Below, in pieces: positions 42,002 through 51,144 of a DNA stretch of 64,000 bases. Within the stretch, counting starts at the first letter, position 1, and every line of letters starts with the position of its first letter. The notes below the pieces were generated by a model. That model was given only the letters and a program-made list of their open reading frames with translations, was not told the origin of the DNA and did not search any database. A program made the translations under genes and the position numbers. Location: assembly GCA_050303415.1 (NCBI GenBank), contig JBNLBS010000002.1:124001-188000 (forward strand). The letters are read 5' to 3'. The DNA is from JBNLBS01 sp050303415. GTDB taxonomy: Bacteria; Pseudomonadota; Gammaproteobacteria; Methylococcales; Methylomonadaceae.

Positions 42002-43759
42002 ATGTTTAATTTAAACGTTCAAAAACAACGCGGTATCGGCTTTATAGAAGTTTTAATAACCACACTTGTGGTCGCTTTCGGCCTGCTGGCTGTTGCCTCA
42101 TTACAAACCAAACTCATGTCCGGCAGCGGTAACAGTAAAACCCGGGCGGAAGCACTGGCCCTGGCCGAACAAAAAATTGAGGATGTCAGAAATCAGATAA
42201 CAAAAGCGGGATACACCTCATTGACCGCAACGACCTCGACTGATTCGGTAACGGGTACAAACGCCAGCTTTACCCGCGCCTGGACCATTACCGACAATAC
42301 CGCTTTCTTATCCAGCGCTCCGGCACGAAAAAACATATCCGTCAAAGTCAGCTGGGGTGATGCCGCCGATGAAAAAGTCAATCTGGTCACCGAAATTGCC
42401 TGGATAGCACCCAGCAAAACCGCCCTGTATGCTTCTGAAAACAGCGGTTCCGGTGCCGGAGCCACACCCAGCCCCCGCCAGAATGCATCTGAAGATGTGG
42501 CATCTGAAAATGTAATCGGTACCAATATGGCTATTACCGATCTTGATGAAGATACTGACGGTACTGCCGGTGTCGACTCTACGTTGGGAGCAACCGGTGA
42601 AGATGACGATGGCAATGCACTAACTATTACCTTGTACCAGGTCGCTCCCGGTTCCCATTTTTATACCGCAACCCGTGATCCTGCCAATGATATTCTAAAG
42701 AAAATTGAACAAGGTGTTATTGCGGTTTTTCTTTGCCAAGGCACAACCTGCACCCATATTCAAAATCATTTCGGCGGTGCTGTTTTACGTATTAAAGGGA
42801 CCGTTTATTCGACCAGCGAAAATGACCTGGATCATATTCAGGTGGCGTGGACGTCCAGTACCGTTAATGCCTGTTATAACGGCGCCCCCGCCAGAACCCC
42901 TGATTCCGGCACCTTCGAGTATGACTCCATGCCTTATGAATGCGTGTTTGCCGGTAACTGTAATGCCACTACCTCTGGCAACCGAACCCGCACGGCTTCA
43001 GGCACCCATGCCATCGACCCGGGTTGCTTTGTCACCAGTGTGGTTTCAGATACCGATATCAACTCCAGAAATGTCGGACCGGGCGGTGAGTACGGCGATG
43101 TCGGCCTGTTAGGGGTGAAAGACAGTACCGGCGGCGGCTTCAGAAGAGAGGAAACATGTTTTCTTGAGGATACGGCAACGGCTACCGTTGTTCAAACATC
43201 AGGCAGTCGAAAAAGTCTGAACAATGATTATTTATTTCCGGTTACCAAGCGTTTATACGTTACTCGTAGAATAAGCAGTGATGGCAGCATCAACTCTCAA
43301 AATTCCGAAGGTATCAATCGCTCTTACAGTAATCATAATTTTTTAATTATTGAGCGTAAGAGTAATAATACCCCTAGCGATACCTGCGATGCTTTGGCGA
43401 CTGCCAATTCGCTAATCCTGGCTCCCAGAACCATCAGTAGAATTTATAATGAAAGTGCCAGCAATAATAATGTAGTTGTCGCTGAAAGTACCTATACGGC
43501 CAGTGTAGGCAATGCCGTGGTAACCACCGGAACGGTAGCCAGTGATACAACCGATTTACGCTTTTATATCCAGGAAAACGGGGCGTGTTACGTTGAAGAT
43601 GATAATACGGATTATGCCTGTGTCTTCCCTGCCGGTACCACAGCGGCAACGATAAACGGCGGCAGTACCACCCATCCTGACCCGGCAACCGATCCTCAAT
43701 CCTATGGCACTTGTTCGCCCTTACCGGCGGCTACCTGTAACTGGCCAGCAAATTTCTAA
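42002..43759 (+). CDS. pilV: Very large PilV-type minor pilin
   Basis: This 585-residue protein has the PilV leader (QRGIGFIEVLITTLVVAFGLLAVASLQTKLM, then KTRAEALALAEQKIEDVRN). Ordinary PilV is about 170-200 residues; here about 400 extra residues follow, with many Cys and Asn and an acidic region near 180-203 (DLDEDTDGTAG, EDDDGN). The extra part could be a tip adhesin head. No PilY1 gene lies in this cluster, so PilV may carry part of its role; this is inference. A strong hairpin follows the stop. Confidence 0.8.
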   Translation: MFNLNVQKQRGIGFIEVLITTLVVAFGLLAVASLQTKLMSGSGNSKTRAEALALAEQKIEDVRNQITKAGYTSLTATTSTDSVTGTNASFTRAWTITDNTAFLSSAPARKNISVKVSWGDAADEKVNLVTEIAWIAPSKTALYASENSGSGAGATPSPRQNASEDVASENVIGTNMAITDLDEDTDGTAGVDSTLGATGEDDDGNALTITLYQVAPGSHFYTATRDPANDILKKIEQGVIAVFLCQGTTCTHIQNHFGGAVLRIKGTVYSTSENDLDHIQVAWTSSTVNACYNGAPARTPDSGTFEYDSMPYECVFAGNCNATTSGNRTRTASGTHAIDPGCFVTSVVSDTDINSRNVGPGGEYGDVGLLGVKDSTGGGFRREETCFLEDTATATVVQTSGSRKSLNNDYLFPVTKRLYVTRRISSDGSINSQNSEGINRSYSNHNFLIIERKSNNTPSDTCDALATANSLILAPRTISRIYNESASNNNVVVAESTYTASVGNAVVTTGTVASDTTDLRFYIQENGACYVEDDNTDYACVFPAGTTAATINGGSTTHPDPATDPQSYGTCSPLPAATCNWPANF

Positions 43760-43779
43760 CCTGCCAGTTTCATTCCAAT

Positions 43780-43815
43780 CAGATGTAAACCGAGTAATTA
43801 ACCGGTTTACATCTG
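43780..43815 (+). terminator. Hairpin terminator of the minor pilin operon
   Basis: A perfect 13-bp stem (43780-43792 with 43803-43815, 10-nt loop) sits 20 nt after the pilV stop and 21 nt before the next start. It is followed by a mixed T/A stretch with TTTT rather than a clean T-run. Confidence 0.6.
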
Positions 43816-43836
43816 TATTATAGGTTTTATCTAAAC

Positions 43837-44766
43837 ATGCCTTATAAACTCTGCTGGTTTTTGATATTTTTTGGATTTTTCAGTTTTGCCCAGGCAAAAA
43901 AACTGTATAAATTTCAGGATAAACAAAGCAACTGGCATTTTACCGATGTACCGCCAAAAACAGATCAGCCGGTTGAAATACGACAGCTTAAAGTCAGCGG
44001 TAATAATCAACAGGTTTGGTTGCAGCATTCCGGCAGCGACCGCCAGCCGCAATATTTTGCACGAAATGCCTATGCCGGTTCGGTTGAACTTGAAGTTCAG
44101 TTTGTGACCCAGTCCAATGTTCGATCTCAACCTGAATTACCCCGGCGCTTTACTGTTCCTTCCGGTATTTCTGATACCTTATTTACGGTTAATAACATCA
44201 ACCCTTATGAACCATCGGCCTTTCGTCTTAAATATTCTTACATTTTAGGTAAGCCGCTGGTTAATTACCGCTCTTCGTCACTTTATTTACCTCCCATTGC
44301 CGGCGATAGCGAGTTTCAGATTTCTCAAGCCTTTGACGGGATATTCAGTCATACTGATCCACAAAACAAATATGCGGTGGATATTATGATGCCTGTGGGC
44401 ACACCTATTTATGCGGCACGATCCGGTGTGATAATGGAGGTGAAAAATGATTTTTTTGAAACAGGTACTGAAGAAACTTATAAATCCAAAGCCAACAATA
44501 TCCGCATCGAACATGACGATGGTTCGATGGCAGTGTATGCCCATTTAGCCCTGGAACAAGCCCAGGTTTTTTCCGGCCAAAGAGTTGAAGCGGGAGATTT
44601 AATCGCGTATTCAGGTAATACCGGATTTACTACCGGCCCCCATTTGCATTTTGCCGTACAGATTAATCAAGGTATGAAACTAGTGTCGGTCCCATTTCAA
44701 TTTATGAATAAACAACATAGAGTAATAACACCTGAAGCCGGTTTATGGCTTAAAGGAATAAATTAG
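43837..44766 (+). CDS. Periplasmic M23 (LytM) metallopeptidase with DUF4124 N-terminus
   Basis: This 309-residue protein has a signal peptide (about 1-20, AQA-KK), a DUF4124 segment (LYKFQDKQSNWHFTDVPPK), a beta region (about 80-150) and an M23 lysostaphin-type domain (about 165-300). Zinc ligands visible are His in FSHTDPQNKYAVDIMM (H and D) and HLHF near the end, with VYAHL also present. It would cut or bind peptidoglycan peptide bridges. It lies after the pilus operon terminator and ends in a region with an inverted repeat before the convergent crp gene. Confidence 0.88.
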   Translation: MPYKLCWFLIFFGFFSFAQAKKLYKFQDKQSNWHFTDVPPKTDQPVEIRQLKVSGNNQQVWLQHSGSDRQPQYFARNAYAGSVELEVQFVTQSNVRSQPELPRRFTVPSGISDTLFTVNNINPYEPSAFRLKYSYILGKPLVNYRSSSLYLPPIAGDSEFQISQAFDGIFSHTDPQNKYAVDIMMPVGTPIYAARSGVIMEVKNDFFETGTEETYKSKANNIRIEHDDGSMAVYAHLALEQAQVFSGQRVEAGDLIAYSGNTGFTTGPHLHFAVQINQGMKLVSVPFQFMNKQHRVITPEAGLWLKGIN

Positions 44767-44801
44767 AGGCCAACCGGGTTATCGAGTACAACGAAAAAAT
44801 A

Positions 44802-44858
44802 CATGTTCTAGTTACTTAATCCAAGCAGGTAAAGCTGAATGCATTCACTCAGAACATG
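44802..44858. repeat. Inverted repeat between converging M23 and crp genes
   Basis: CATGTTCT (44802) pairs with AGAACATG (44851-44858). Inside is a 12-nt perfect palindrome TGAATGCATTCA (44836-44847) and a CAAGCAGGTAAAG segment that partly resembles the 14721-14755 element. It may terminate transcripts from both sides. Confidence 0.4.
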
Positions 44859-44882
44859 ACAGACATATGCGGTTGTCCGTCC

Positions 44883-45536
44883 TCAACGGGTACCAAACAC
44901 CACAATAGTTTTACCATGAGCCGAAATAAGCTTCTTATCTTCCAGTTCTTTTAATACTCTACCGGCCATTTCTCTGGAACAACCGACTAGGCGCCCAAGC
45001 TCCTGCCGCGTAATACGCAACTGCATACCATCCGGATGTGTAATAGCATCTGGTTCTTTGCATAAATCAAGTAATACCCTGGCAATACGGCCCTCAACAT
45101 CCATAAAAGCCAAATCACGAAACTTACGGCTGGTAATGAGCAGTCTTGTAGCCAACTGCTCGCCAATAATAAACAACAGTTCCGGCGCATAAATTAACAG
45201 CTCTTTATTCAATGCCTGCTTTAGACGCTCATAACCAATTTCCGCCAATTGACAGGCAGTACGGGTTTTAACAAAAACCTCTCTTGTTTCGGACGGTTTA
45301 AAAATTCCCACTTCACCTATAAATTGATTTTTATTAAGATAAGCCAGAATTAATTCATGGCCATCCTCATCTTCCACCGCAACACTGACCGAACCGTCTA
45401 CAATAAAAAAAAGTTTATCGCCTACATCACCTGGGCGAACAATAAAGCTGCTTTTTGGGTATGACCTGACATGACAAAGATGCAAAAAAGTATCTAATGC
45501 TTCTTTTGATACAGGCTCATTATTTACTACCGACAT
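44883..45536 (-). CDS. crp: CRP/Vfr family cAMP-responsive regulator
   Basis: This 217-residue regulator has a cyclic-nucleotide-binding domain (about 20-125) with GEVGIF and EVFVKTRTACQLAEI, close to the cAMP contact segment of E. coli CRP. The C-terminal HTH (about 165-215) is ITRQELGRLVGCSREMAGRVLKELEDKKLI, with the RE..GR recognition helix. It is divergent from an OsmC gene, as in E. coli crp/yhfA. A perfect TGTGA-N6-TCACA site at 61806-61821 in this window is a likely target. An AT palindrome (45593-45610) lies upstream. Confidence 0.93.
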   Translation of the reverse strand: MSVVNNEPVSKEALDTFLHLCHVRSYPKSSFIVRPGDVGDKLFFIVDGSVSVAVEDEDGHELILAYLNKNQFIGEVGIFKPSETREVFVKTRTACQLAEIGYERLKQALNKELLIYAPELLFIIGEQLATRLLITSRKFRDLAFMDVEGRIARVLLDLCKEPDAITHPDGMQLRITRQELGRLVGCSREMAGRVLKELEDKKLISAHGKTIVVFGTR

Positions 45537-45592
45537 AATCCCTCATTATTTATTTATTTTTTTTATTATCACTTAACGTTTAATGATTGCAT

Positions 45593-45610
45593 GATTTTTT
45601 ATAAAAAATC
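45593..45610. promoter_or_regulatory. AT palindrome between crp and the OsmC gene
   Basis: An 18-nt perfect palindrome (GATTTTTTATAAAAAATC) lies 57 nt upstream of crp and 130 nt upstream of the OsmC gene. Its base composition makes chance possible; a bend or binding site is the alternative. Confidence 0.25.
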
Positions 45611-45739
45611 AATATTTATATTCGAAAATTTGTATTATTAACTTTATTCAAGGATAAAAATTTACGCTGAAATTTCATACTCTAATGTTGTGCATTTCTA
45701 TGCTACTCTATGCATTTTTAAAACTCTCGGTGAGGTTCA

Positions 45740-46156
45740 ATGGAAGCGAAAGTCAAGTGGGTCGGAGACATGATGTTTCTGGGGGAATCTGGCAGTGGTC
45801 ATACTGTAGTAATGGATGGTCCTCCTGATCATGGTGGTCGAAACATGGGTTTGCGTCCCATGGAAATGATTTTATTGGGTGTGGGCGGCTGTGCATCATT
45901 TGATGTTGTGCAGATTTTAAAAAAGGGCCGTAACGATTTTGTTGATTGTGTGGCTGAACTTTCCGCTGAAAGAGTTGATTCAGTACCCAGTGTTTTTAGT
46001 AAAATTCATTTACATTTTGTGGTGAGTGGGCATAATTTAAAAGAATCTGCTGTTGAACGTGCTATTAAGCTTTCTGCAGAAAAATATTGTTCCGCTTCTA
46101 TTATGCTGAGTAAGTCAGTTGAGATTACTCACGATTTTGAGGTCATTGAGGTTTAA
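45740..46156 (+). CDS. OsmC/YhfA family protein
   Basis: This 138-residue protein has the OsmC fold marks RPMEMILLGVGGCASFDVVQILKKGR (first Cys about 54) and EKYCSASIMLSKS (second Cys about 116). OsmC proteins reduce organic peroxides through these two Cys, though the YhfA branch is poorly studied. It is divergent from crp, a conserved pair in gammaproteobacteria, and ends 7 nt before speD on the same strand, so the two are probably co-transcribed. Confidence 0.9.
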   Translation: MEAKVKWVGDMMFLGESGSGHTVVMDGPPDHGGRNMGLRPMEMILLGVGGCASFDVVQILKKGRNDFVDCVAELSAERVDSVPSVFSKIHLHFVVSGHNLKESAVERAIKLSAEKYCSASIMLSKSVEITHDFEVIEV

Positions 46157-46162
46157 CAGGTC

Positions 46163-46939
46163 TTGAATAAAATACAATTACACGGTTTTAATAATTTAAC
46201 AAAATCACTTAGCTTTAATATTTATGATATCTGCTATGCGCCAGCCGATATGCAAAAAGCCTATATAGAATATATTGATGAAGCCTATAATGCTGACCGG
46301 CTGACTCAAATTCTTAAGGATGTTGCTGAAATTATCGGTGCAGAAATTTTAAATATTGCTCATCAGGATTATGAACCGCAAGGTGCCAGTGTCACCATGT
46401 TGATAGCTGAAGGCATGGATATACCGGAGGGAATGACCAGCGAATCGCCCGGTCCTTTACCGGATACAGTGCTGGCACATTTGGATAAAAGCCATATCAC
46501 TGTACATACTTACCCGGAAAGCCATCCGGATAATGGCATCAGTACTTTTCGGGTCGATATTGATGTTTCTACCTGTGGCCGCATTTCGCCGTTAAAAGCA
46601 TTGAACTATCTGATCCACAGCTTTGAATCGGATATTGTTACCATGGACTACAGGGTACGCGGCTTTACCCGTGATGTCTCCGGTCATAAACATTACATTG
46701 ATCATGAAATTACTTCAATTCAGAATTACATTGCCGAAGACACCCAGAGCAGTTATCAAATGGTTGATGTAAATGTCTATCAGGAAAATATTTTTCACAC
46801 CAAAATGATGTTGAAAGAAAGCGAACTGGATGTGTATCTTTTTGAAAAAGCAAGTACTTTTTCAACTGAAGAAAGACAACTTATTCAGGAACAGGTACGC
46901 AAGGAAATGACCGAAATATTTTATGGCCGAAATTATTAA
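46163..46939 (+). CDS. speD: S-adenosylmethionine decarboxylase proenzyme (E. coli type)
   Basis: SpeD supplies decarboxylated SAM for spermidine synthase. The 258 residues follow E. coli SpeD closely from the start (LHGFNNLTKSLSF), with self-cleavage at Lys109-Ser110 in HLDKSHITVHTYPE that makes the pyruvoyl group. The start is a TTG; GAGG lies about ten bases before it, and no ATG fits the family N-terminus. It works with speA and speE of this window and perhaps with the membrane aminopropyltransferase-like protein at 14794. The 3' end converges with a methyltransferase gene, 4 nt apart. Confidence 0.95.
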   Translation: MNKIQLHGFNNLTKSLSFNIYDICYAPADMQKAYIEYIDEAYNADRLTQILKDVAEIIGAEILNIAHQDYEPQGASVTMLIAEGMDIPEGMTSESPGPLPDTVLAHLDKSHITVHTYPESHPDNGISTFRVDIDVSTCGRISPLKALNYLIHSFESDIVTMDYRVRGFTRDVSGHKHYIDHEITSIQNYIAEDTQSSYQMVDVNVYQENIFHTKMMLKESELDVYLFEKASTFSTEERQLIQEQVRKEMTEIFYGRNY

Positions 46940-46943
46940 GCCT

Positions 46944-47567
46944 TTATTTTCGGGCCTGAATCAGTTTGACCAGATTGCCACCTAAAGCGTCTACATGAAC
47001 ATGTTGAAAACCGCAGGCCTGGACGTTACGAACCGTATCCCGGTTAATATTTGCACCCAACAACCGGACAACAATCGGATTCAGCAAGTTCATCAGCCGG
47101 GCCAGTATAGGTTTTGAACTGATAACATGTTCCAGCAATAAAACCTGCCCACCGGGTTTTAATACCCGGTGTAATTCCTTTAAACCTTTTCTCGGAGCGG
47201 GTACCGAACAAAAGACGAAGCTGGCTATTACCGTATCAAAGCTGTTATCTGCATAACTCAGGCTTTGTATATCCATTTCTGCCAGCTCAACCCTTATGTT
47301 CTTTTGATCTCGCTTTTGTTCAGCACGCTTTAACATTTGCGGACTAAAATCTATCGCGGTAAAACGTATGTCTGTGTTTTTAGGATAAAACATGAAATTT
47401 TTACCTGTACCAACGCCCACTTCCAGAACATGCTTACCTTCAAGTTTACTCCAGAGTTTTTTTCTCCAACCGTGGAAAAATAAAACTTCCATCAAAGTTT
47501 CCAATGCATCGAAATAGGGGGCAATACGGTCATATTTTTTTCTAATTTCGGCACTATCCTGTTTCAT
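46944..47567 (-). CDS. Class I SAM methyltransferase, UbiE/PmtA-like
   Basis: This 207-residue methyltransferase has motif I VLEVGVGTGKNFMFYP (about 46-61), then TAIDFSPQMLKRA, NSFDTVIASFVFCSVP and LHRVLKPGGQVLLLEH. It most resembles the small UbiE-like group that includes phosphatidylethanolamine N-methyltransferases, with a hydrophobic patch LMNLLNPIVVRLLGANINRDT. The substrate is not certain: a lipid, quinone or arsenite-type target cannot be told apart by eye. It follows a TauE/SafE gene on the same strand (19 nt), probably in one operon. Confidence 0.75.
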   Translation of the reverse strand: MKQDSAEIRKKYDRIAPYFDALETLMEVLFFHGWRKKLWSKLEGKHVLEVGVGTGKNFMFYPKNTDIRFTAIDFSPQMLKRAEQKRDQKNIRVELAEMDIQSLSYADNSFDTVIASFVFCSVPAPRKGLKELHRVLKPGGQVLLLEHVISSKPILARLMNLLNPIVVRLLGANINRDTVRNVQACGFQHVHVDALGGNLVKLIQARK

Positions 47568-47586
47568 ACATTTTCCAAATATCTGT

Positions 47587-48411
47587 TTACAAAGCCAACT
47601 TAATGCCCATTGATAATAAAATTACCGCAATTAAGGGTCTTAAAACTTTATCGGGTAATTTTTTACCAAAGATACTGCCCAAATAAATCGCCGGGATACC
47701 ACCTATTAAAAGTCCGGCCAGCAAACCAAAGTCTACCGAGCCAAAATGCAAGTGACCAAATCCGGCTATGGCCGTTAATGGTACAGCATGAGCAATATCA
47801 GTACCGACAATTGAAATGGCTGACTTTCGTGGATATAGGATAAATAAAATTGCCGACCCTATTGCGCCCGCACCGACCGATGATACTGTGACGACGATAC
47901 CCAACAGACAACCGGAAAAAAAGGTCAGTAAAGGCCTGTTATGTCGAACAAAATTAATCAGCCAGCTTTGTGCATGATTGGCATGCAAAAACGTGATCAA
48001 CTGGTTTTTCACCATGATAATAACGGATGTTAGTATCAGCATGACACTTAATGTCAGCATGATTAAACGATCGGTATTAAAACCCAGTTGACTTATATGC
48101 TCCAAGGCAAAAATAGTGATAATGGAAAATGGTACACTGCCGCCGCCCAAAAGGAAGACAATCTTCCAGTCCACTGTTTTATTGCGATGATGAAAATACA
48201 CTCCACTGCATTTAGTTAACGCAGCATAAAGTAAATCTGTACCGACGGCTACGACAGGTGAAATGGAAAAACCCAGCACCAGAATCGGTGTCATCAATGA
48301 TCCTCCACCTACTCCAGTCAACCCTATAATTAAGCCAACCAATGCGCCAGCGCCTATGTGTATTAATTCCAATGCGTTATCCAATCGTATTATTCCAATC
48401 AAGGGCGGCAA
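47587..48411 (-). CDS. TauE/SafE (TSUP) family membrane transporter
   Basis: This protein of up to 274 residues has the family's doubled layout: two halves of about four helices with GLIIGLTGVGGGSLMTPILVLGF in the first and GIVVTVSSVGAGAIGSAILFILYP in the second. TSUP proteins export sulfite, sulfonates or other small organic anions. No ATG fits; several TTG codons (48411 and the next few downstream) could start it, so the N-terminus is uncertain. It lies upstream of the methyltransferase gene. Confidence 0.85.
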   Translation of the reverse strand: MPPLIGIIRLDNALELIHIGAGALVGLIIGLTGVGGGSLMTPILVLGFSISPVVAVGTDLLYAALTKCSGVYFHHRNKTVDWKIVFLLGGGSVPFSIITIFALEHISQLGFNTDRLIMLTLSVMLILTSVIIMVKNQLITFLHANHAQSWLINFVRHNRPLLTFFSGCLLGIVVTVSSVGAGAIGSAILFILYPRKSAISIVGTDIAHAVPLTAIAGFGHLHFGSVDFGLLAGLLIGGIPAIYLGSIFGKKLPDKVLRPLIAVILLSMGIKLAL

Positions 48412-48453
48412 ATATAACGAAAAACCGCTCTATTTACAAAGTGCTAAGGCTTG

Positions 48454-49143
48454 TTACCGGTTATAATCACGTGCTCCAAATACAGCGGTTCCAATTCTGA
48501 CTATTGTTGACCCTTCCGCTATAGCCGCTTTTAAATCGCCACTCATACCAAATGAATATTGATTTAACTCCCGCTTATTCAATGCATTAACTGCCGTTAC
48601 CAATCTCTTATAAGGTTGCCTCTGTTGATCGTAATCCTGTGCCGGGGACGGAATAGCCATTACACCACGCAATCTTAACCGGGGTAATTGTTCAACCTTT
48701 TCAACCATCTCGGCCAACTCATTCAACCTAATGCCTGACTTAGTGTCCTCATCACTGATATTGATCTGCAGGAAGATATTTAATAACGGTAAATGCGGAG
48801 GCCGTTGTTGATTTAAGCGCTGCGCTATTTTTAATCGATCTACACTGTGTACCCAATTAAAATGTTCCGCGATTGGTTTGGTTTTATTTGACTGAATAGG
48901 GCCGATAAAATGCCAAGAAATCGGATATGCGCCTAACTGAACCTGCTTTGCCAAGGCTTCTTGTAAATAACTTTCACCAAAAAGTCGCTGTCCTGCCTGA
49001 TAGGCGCTTATTATAGCCTCAACCGGCTTGGTTTTGCTGACCGCTAATAATTGTACCGAATTTCTTTCTCGTCCGGTTGCTATTTCTGCGTGCCTGATTT
49101 GAGAACGAACTCGTTGTAAATTAGTTTTAATATTGACCGGCAT
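48454..49143 (-). CDS. yggS: YggS/PROSC family PLP homeostasis protein
   Basis: This 229-residue PLP-binding protein has the Lys in LLAVSKTKPVEAI (about residue 34), then FGESYLQEAL, WHFIGPIQSNKTK and FGMSGDLKAAIAEGSTIVRIGTAVFG. The family keeps PLP levels and amino-acid pools balanced and has no known enzyme activity. It is divergent from pilT, a classic pair in gammaproteobacteria. A TTTTTTTGCT...TTAAAGTCTAA segment just upstream partly matches the 2881-2915 element. Confidence 0.95.
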   Translation of the reverse strand: MPVNIKTNLQRVRSQIRHAEIATGRERNSVQLLAVSKTKPVEAIISAYQAGQRLFGESYLQEALAKQVQLGAYPISWHFIGPIQSNKTKPIAEHFNWVHSVDRLKIAQRLNQQRPPHLPLLNIFLQINISDEDTKSGIRLNELAEMVEKVEQLPRLRLRGVMAIPSPAQDYDQQRQPYKRLVTAVNALNKRELNQYSFGMSGDLKAAIAEGSTIVRIGTAVFGARDYNR

Positions 49144-49264
49144 TACTGTTTTTTTTGCTATATTTTTAAAGTCTAAGCAGTATATTAAATATAGCTGCTT
49201 TTAAAAAGCCAAGACATGCGCTATGGTTAATTAATTATATTGTAACCCCCTGTATGAGGACATC

Positions 49265-50302
49265 ATGGATATTACCGAACTACTGACCTTTTCTGTAAAA
49301 AACAAAGCTTCGGATCTGCATTTATCAGCCGGTTTACCGCCAATGATCAGGGTTGATGGTGATATCAGACGAATCAACATTCCTGACTTGGAACATAAAG
49401 AAGTTCATGCGCTTATATATGACATCATGAACGACAAGCAACGTAAAGACTATGAAGAATTTTTGGAAACCGATTTTTCATTTGACCTGCCCGGCGTTGC
49501 CCGCTTTCGTGTCAATGCCTTTAACCAGGAGCGGGGGGCCGGTGCGGTATTCAGAACCATTCCTTCAGAAGTTCTATCATTAGAAGATTTGAAAGCGCCA
49601 AAAGCGTTTGAGGAATTTTGTAAGATTCCGCGCGGCCTTATTCTTGTCACCGGACCAACCGGTTCCGGCAAATCAACCACCCTGGCGGCAATGATCAACT
49701 ATATCAACAGAAATGATTATGCCCATATACTCACCGTGGAAGATCCGATTGAATTTGTTCATGTCAGTCAAAAATCCTTAATCAACCAGCGGGAAGTACA
49801 TCGAGATACCCTAGGTTTTAATGAAGCCCTGCGTTCCGCCTTGCGTGAAGACCCCGATATCATTCTAGTTGGTGAAATGCGTGATCTGGAAACCATTCGT
49901 CTTGCACTTTCCGCAGCCGAAACAGGTCATTTGGTTTTCGGAACCCTGCATACCACTTCTGCTGCCAAAACCATTGACCGTATTATCGATGTTTTTCCAG
50001 CGGCAGAAAAAGATATGATTCGTTCCATGTTGTCAGAGTCATTACAGGCGGTTATCTCACAAACACTGTTGAAAAAAGTGGGTGGCGGACGTGTTGCCGC
50101 ACATGAGATTATGGTCGGTACCGCAGCTATCAGAAACCTGATTCGGGAAGCTAAAGTCGCGCAAATGTATTCTGCCATTCAAACCGGCCGCAAAGACGGC
50201 ATGCAGACGCTGGATCAAAACCTGAAAGAGCTGGTGGATAAAGGCTTAATTACCGCCAAAGAGGCCATGGTTAAAGCGGTCAATAAAGATACATTCCGTT
50301 AA
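49265..50302 (+). CDS. pilT: Type IV pilus retraction ATPase PilT
   Basis: PilT is the hexameric motor that pulls pili back. The 345 residues carry ASDLHLSAGLPPMIRVDGDIRR at the start, Walker A GPTGSGKSTT (about residue 133), the Asp box TVEDPIEFVH, Walker B DPDIILVGEMRD, the His box TGHLVFGTLHTTSA, and the C-terminal AIRNLIREAK helix typical of PilT. It fits the minor pilin genes at 38.7-43.8 kb. PilU is not seen next to it. A hairpin follows the stop. Confidence 0.97.
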   Translation: MDITELLTFSVKNKASDLHLSAGLPPMIRVDGDIRRINIPDLEHKEVHALIYDIMNDKQRKDYEEFLETDFSFDLPGVARFRVNAFNQERGAGAVFRTIPSEVLSLEDLKAPKAFEEFCKIPRGLILVTGPTGSGKSTTLAAMINYINRNDYAHILTVEDPIEFVHVSQKSLINQREVHRDTLGFNEALRSALREDPDIILVGEMRDLETIRLALSAAETGHLVFGTLHTTSAAKTIDRIIDVFPAAEKDMIRSMLSESLQAVISQTLLKKVGGGRVAAHEIMVGTAAIRNLIREAKVAQMYSAIQTGRKDGMQTLDQNLKELVDKGLITAKEAMVKAVNKDTFR

Positions 50303-50317
50303 TTCGCTAATCAACAC

Positions 50318-50350
50318 AGCGGATAAAGGCTTTACTCACCCTTATCCGCT
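50318..50350 (+). terminator. Hairpin after pilT
   Basis: AGCGGATAA (50318-50326) pairs with TTATCCGCT (50342-50350), with the stem extending further through one mismatch. No T-run follows, so termination may be partial or factor-dependent. Confidence 0.4.
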
Positions 50351-50370
50351 TCACCAGATAGCTCAGTACA

Positions 50371-51132
50371 ATGAAATCATTTCTTTGGTTTATCATTTTA
50401 GCGATAGGTTGCGTGCTTGCATCACTGGCAATCGTATTGCTTGCTGAAATACTGGGTTTAACCAAACGTACAGAACAACAAACCACCGGGTCGAATGCCA
50501 ATGAATTTTTAATTAATACTGAAATAGCCTTAAACGAAAATGAATACTCTCCGACCCTTACCACTAAGCAACCGGAACCCGGCATAATCCCTGATAAGCA
50601 GGATGATATATTTCACGTTGTTAATACACAAGCAATCCGGCTTTATGATGCATTTGAACAAAACCCGGAAACGTCCGAATTGTCCTGGAAACCGACCGGA
50701 CTCGGCAGTGATGGTTTTACCGAATGGAGTAGCGAGCAAGCATTAAGCGGTAAACATGCATTAAAAATAAGCGCCATCAAGCCTTCGGAGCAAGGTTGGC
50801 CGGGGTGGATCACTACCATTGACTATCACCCGGAAAAAAATTACCGTTTACAAGTCAGTTATTACACGCCCGACGGTGCTAATGCCTGGTTGGAACAATC
50901 TTTTCTGGATCAAAATGGCCGTTTGTTAATGGGTTTTTCCACGGGTTGTCCTCGACATGCAAAAATAAACCAATGGACACAAGTATCCCATCTGGTTAAT
51001 TCAGCATCTATTCCTGAAAACAGCAAATTTATCCGAGTTGGCCTCCGACAATGTTTAAATCATAGCAAAGGAAAATTAACCCATTTATTTTTTGATGACG
51101 TTATTCTGACTGCCTATCCTGCTCCCCGTTAA
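50371..51132 (+). CDS. Hypothetical membrane-anchored protein with jelly-roll-like domain
   Basis: This 253-residue protein has one N-terminal membrane helix (about 4-28), a polar linker (about 30-90) and a C-terminal beta-sandwich-like part (about 100-250: WSSEQALSGKHALKISA, YRLQVSYYTPDGANAWLEQSF, LTHLFFDDVILTA). This pattern is seen in carbohydrate-binding-type domains of secreted proteins. I recognise no family. It lies between pilT and a HAD gene with short gaps, so it may be in their operon. Confidence 0.6.
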   Translation: MKSFLWFIILAIGCVLASLAIVLLAEILGLTKRTEQQTTGSNANEFLINTEIALNENEYSPTLTTKQPEPGIIPDKQDDIFHVVNTQAIRLYDAFEQNPETSELSWKPTGLGSDGFTEWSSEQALSGKHALKISAIKPSEQGWPGWITTIDYHPEKNYRLQVSYYTPDGANAWLEQSFLDQNGRLLMGFSTGCPRHAKINQWTQVSHLVNSASIPENSKFIRVGLRQCLNHSKGKLTHLFFDDVILTAYPAPR

Positions 51133-51144
51133 GGAGGCTACATC

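Noticed and set aside
46925..46956. Imperfect GGCC/GAAA stem between speD and the methyltransferase
   Set aside because: It overlaps both coding ends, has a bulge and lacks a T-run, so it is not supported as a terminator.
50358..50372. AGATAGCTCAGT like the D-arm of a tRNA
   Set aside because: No acceptor, anticodon or T-arm can be formed around it.
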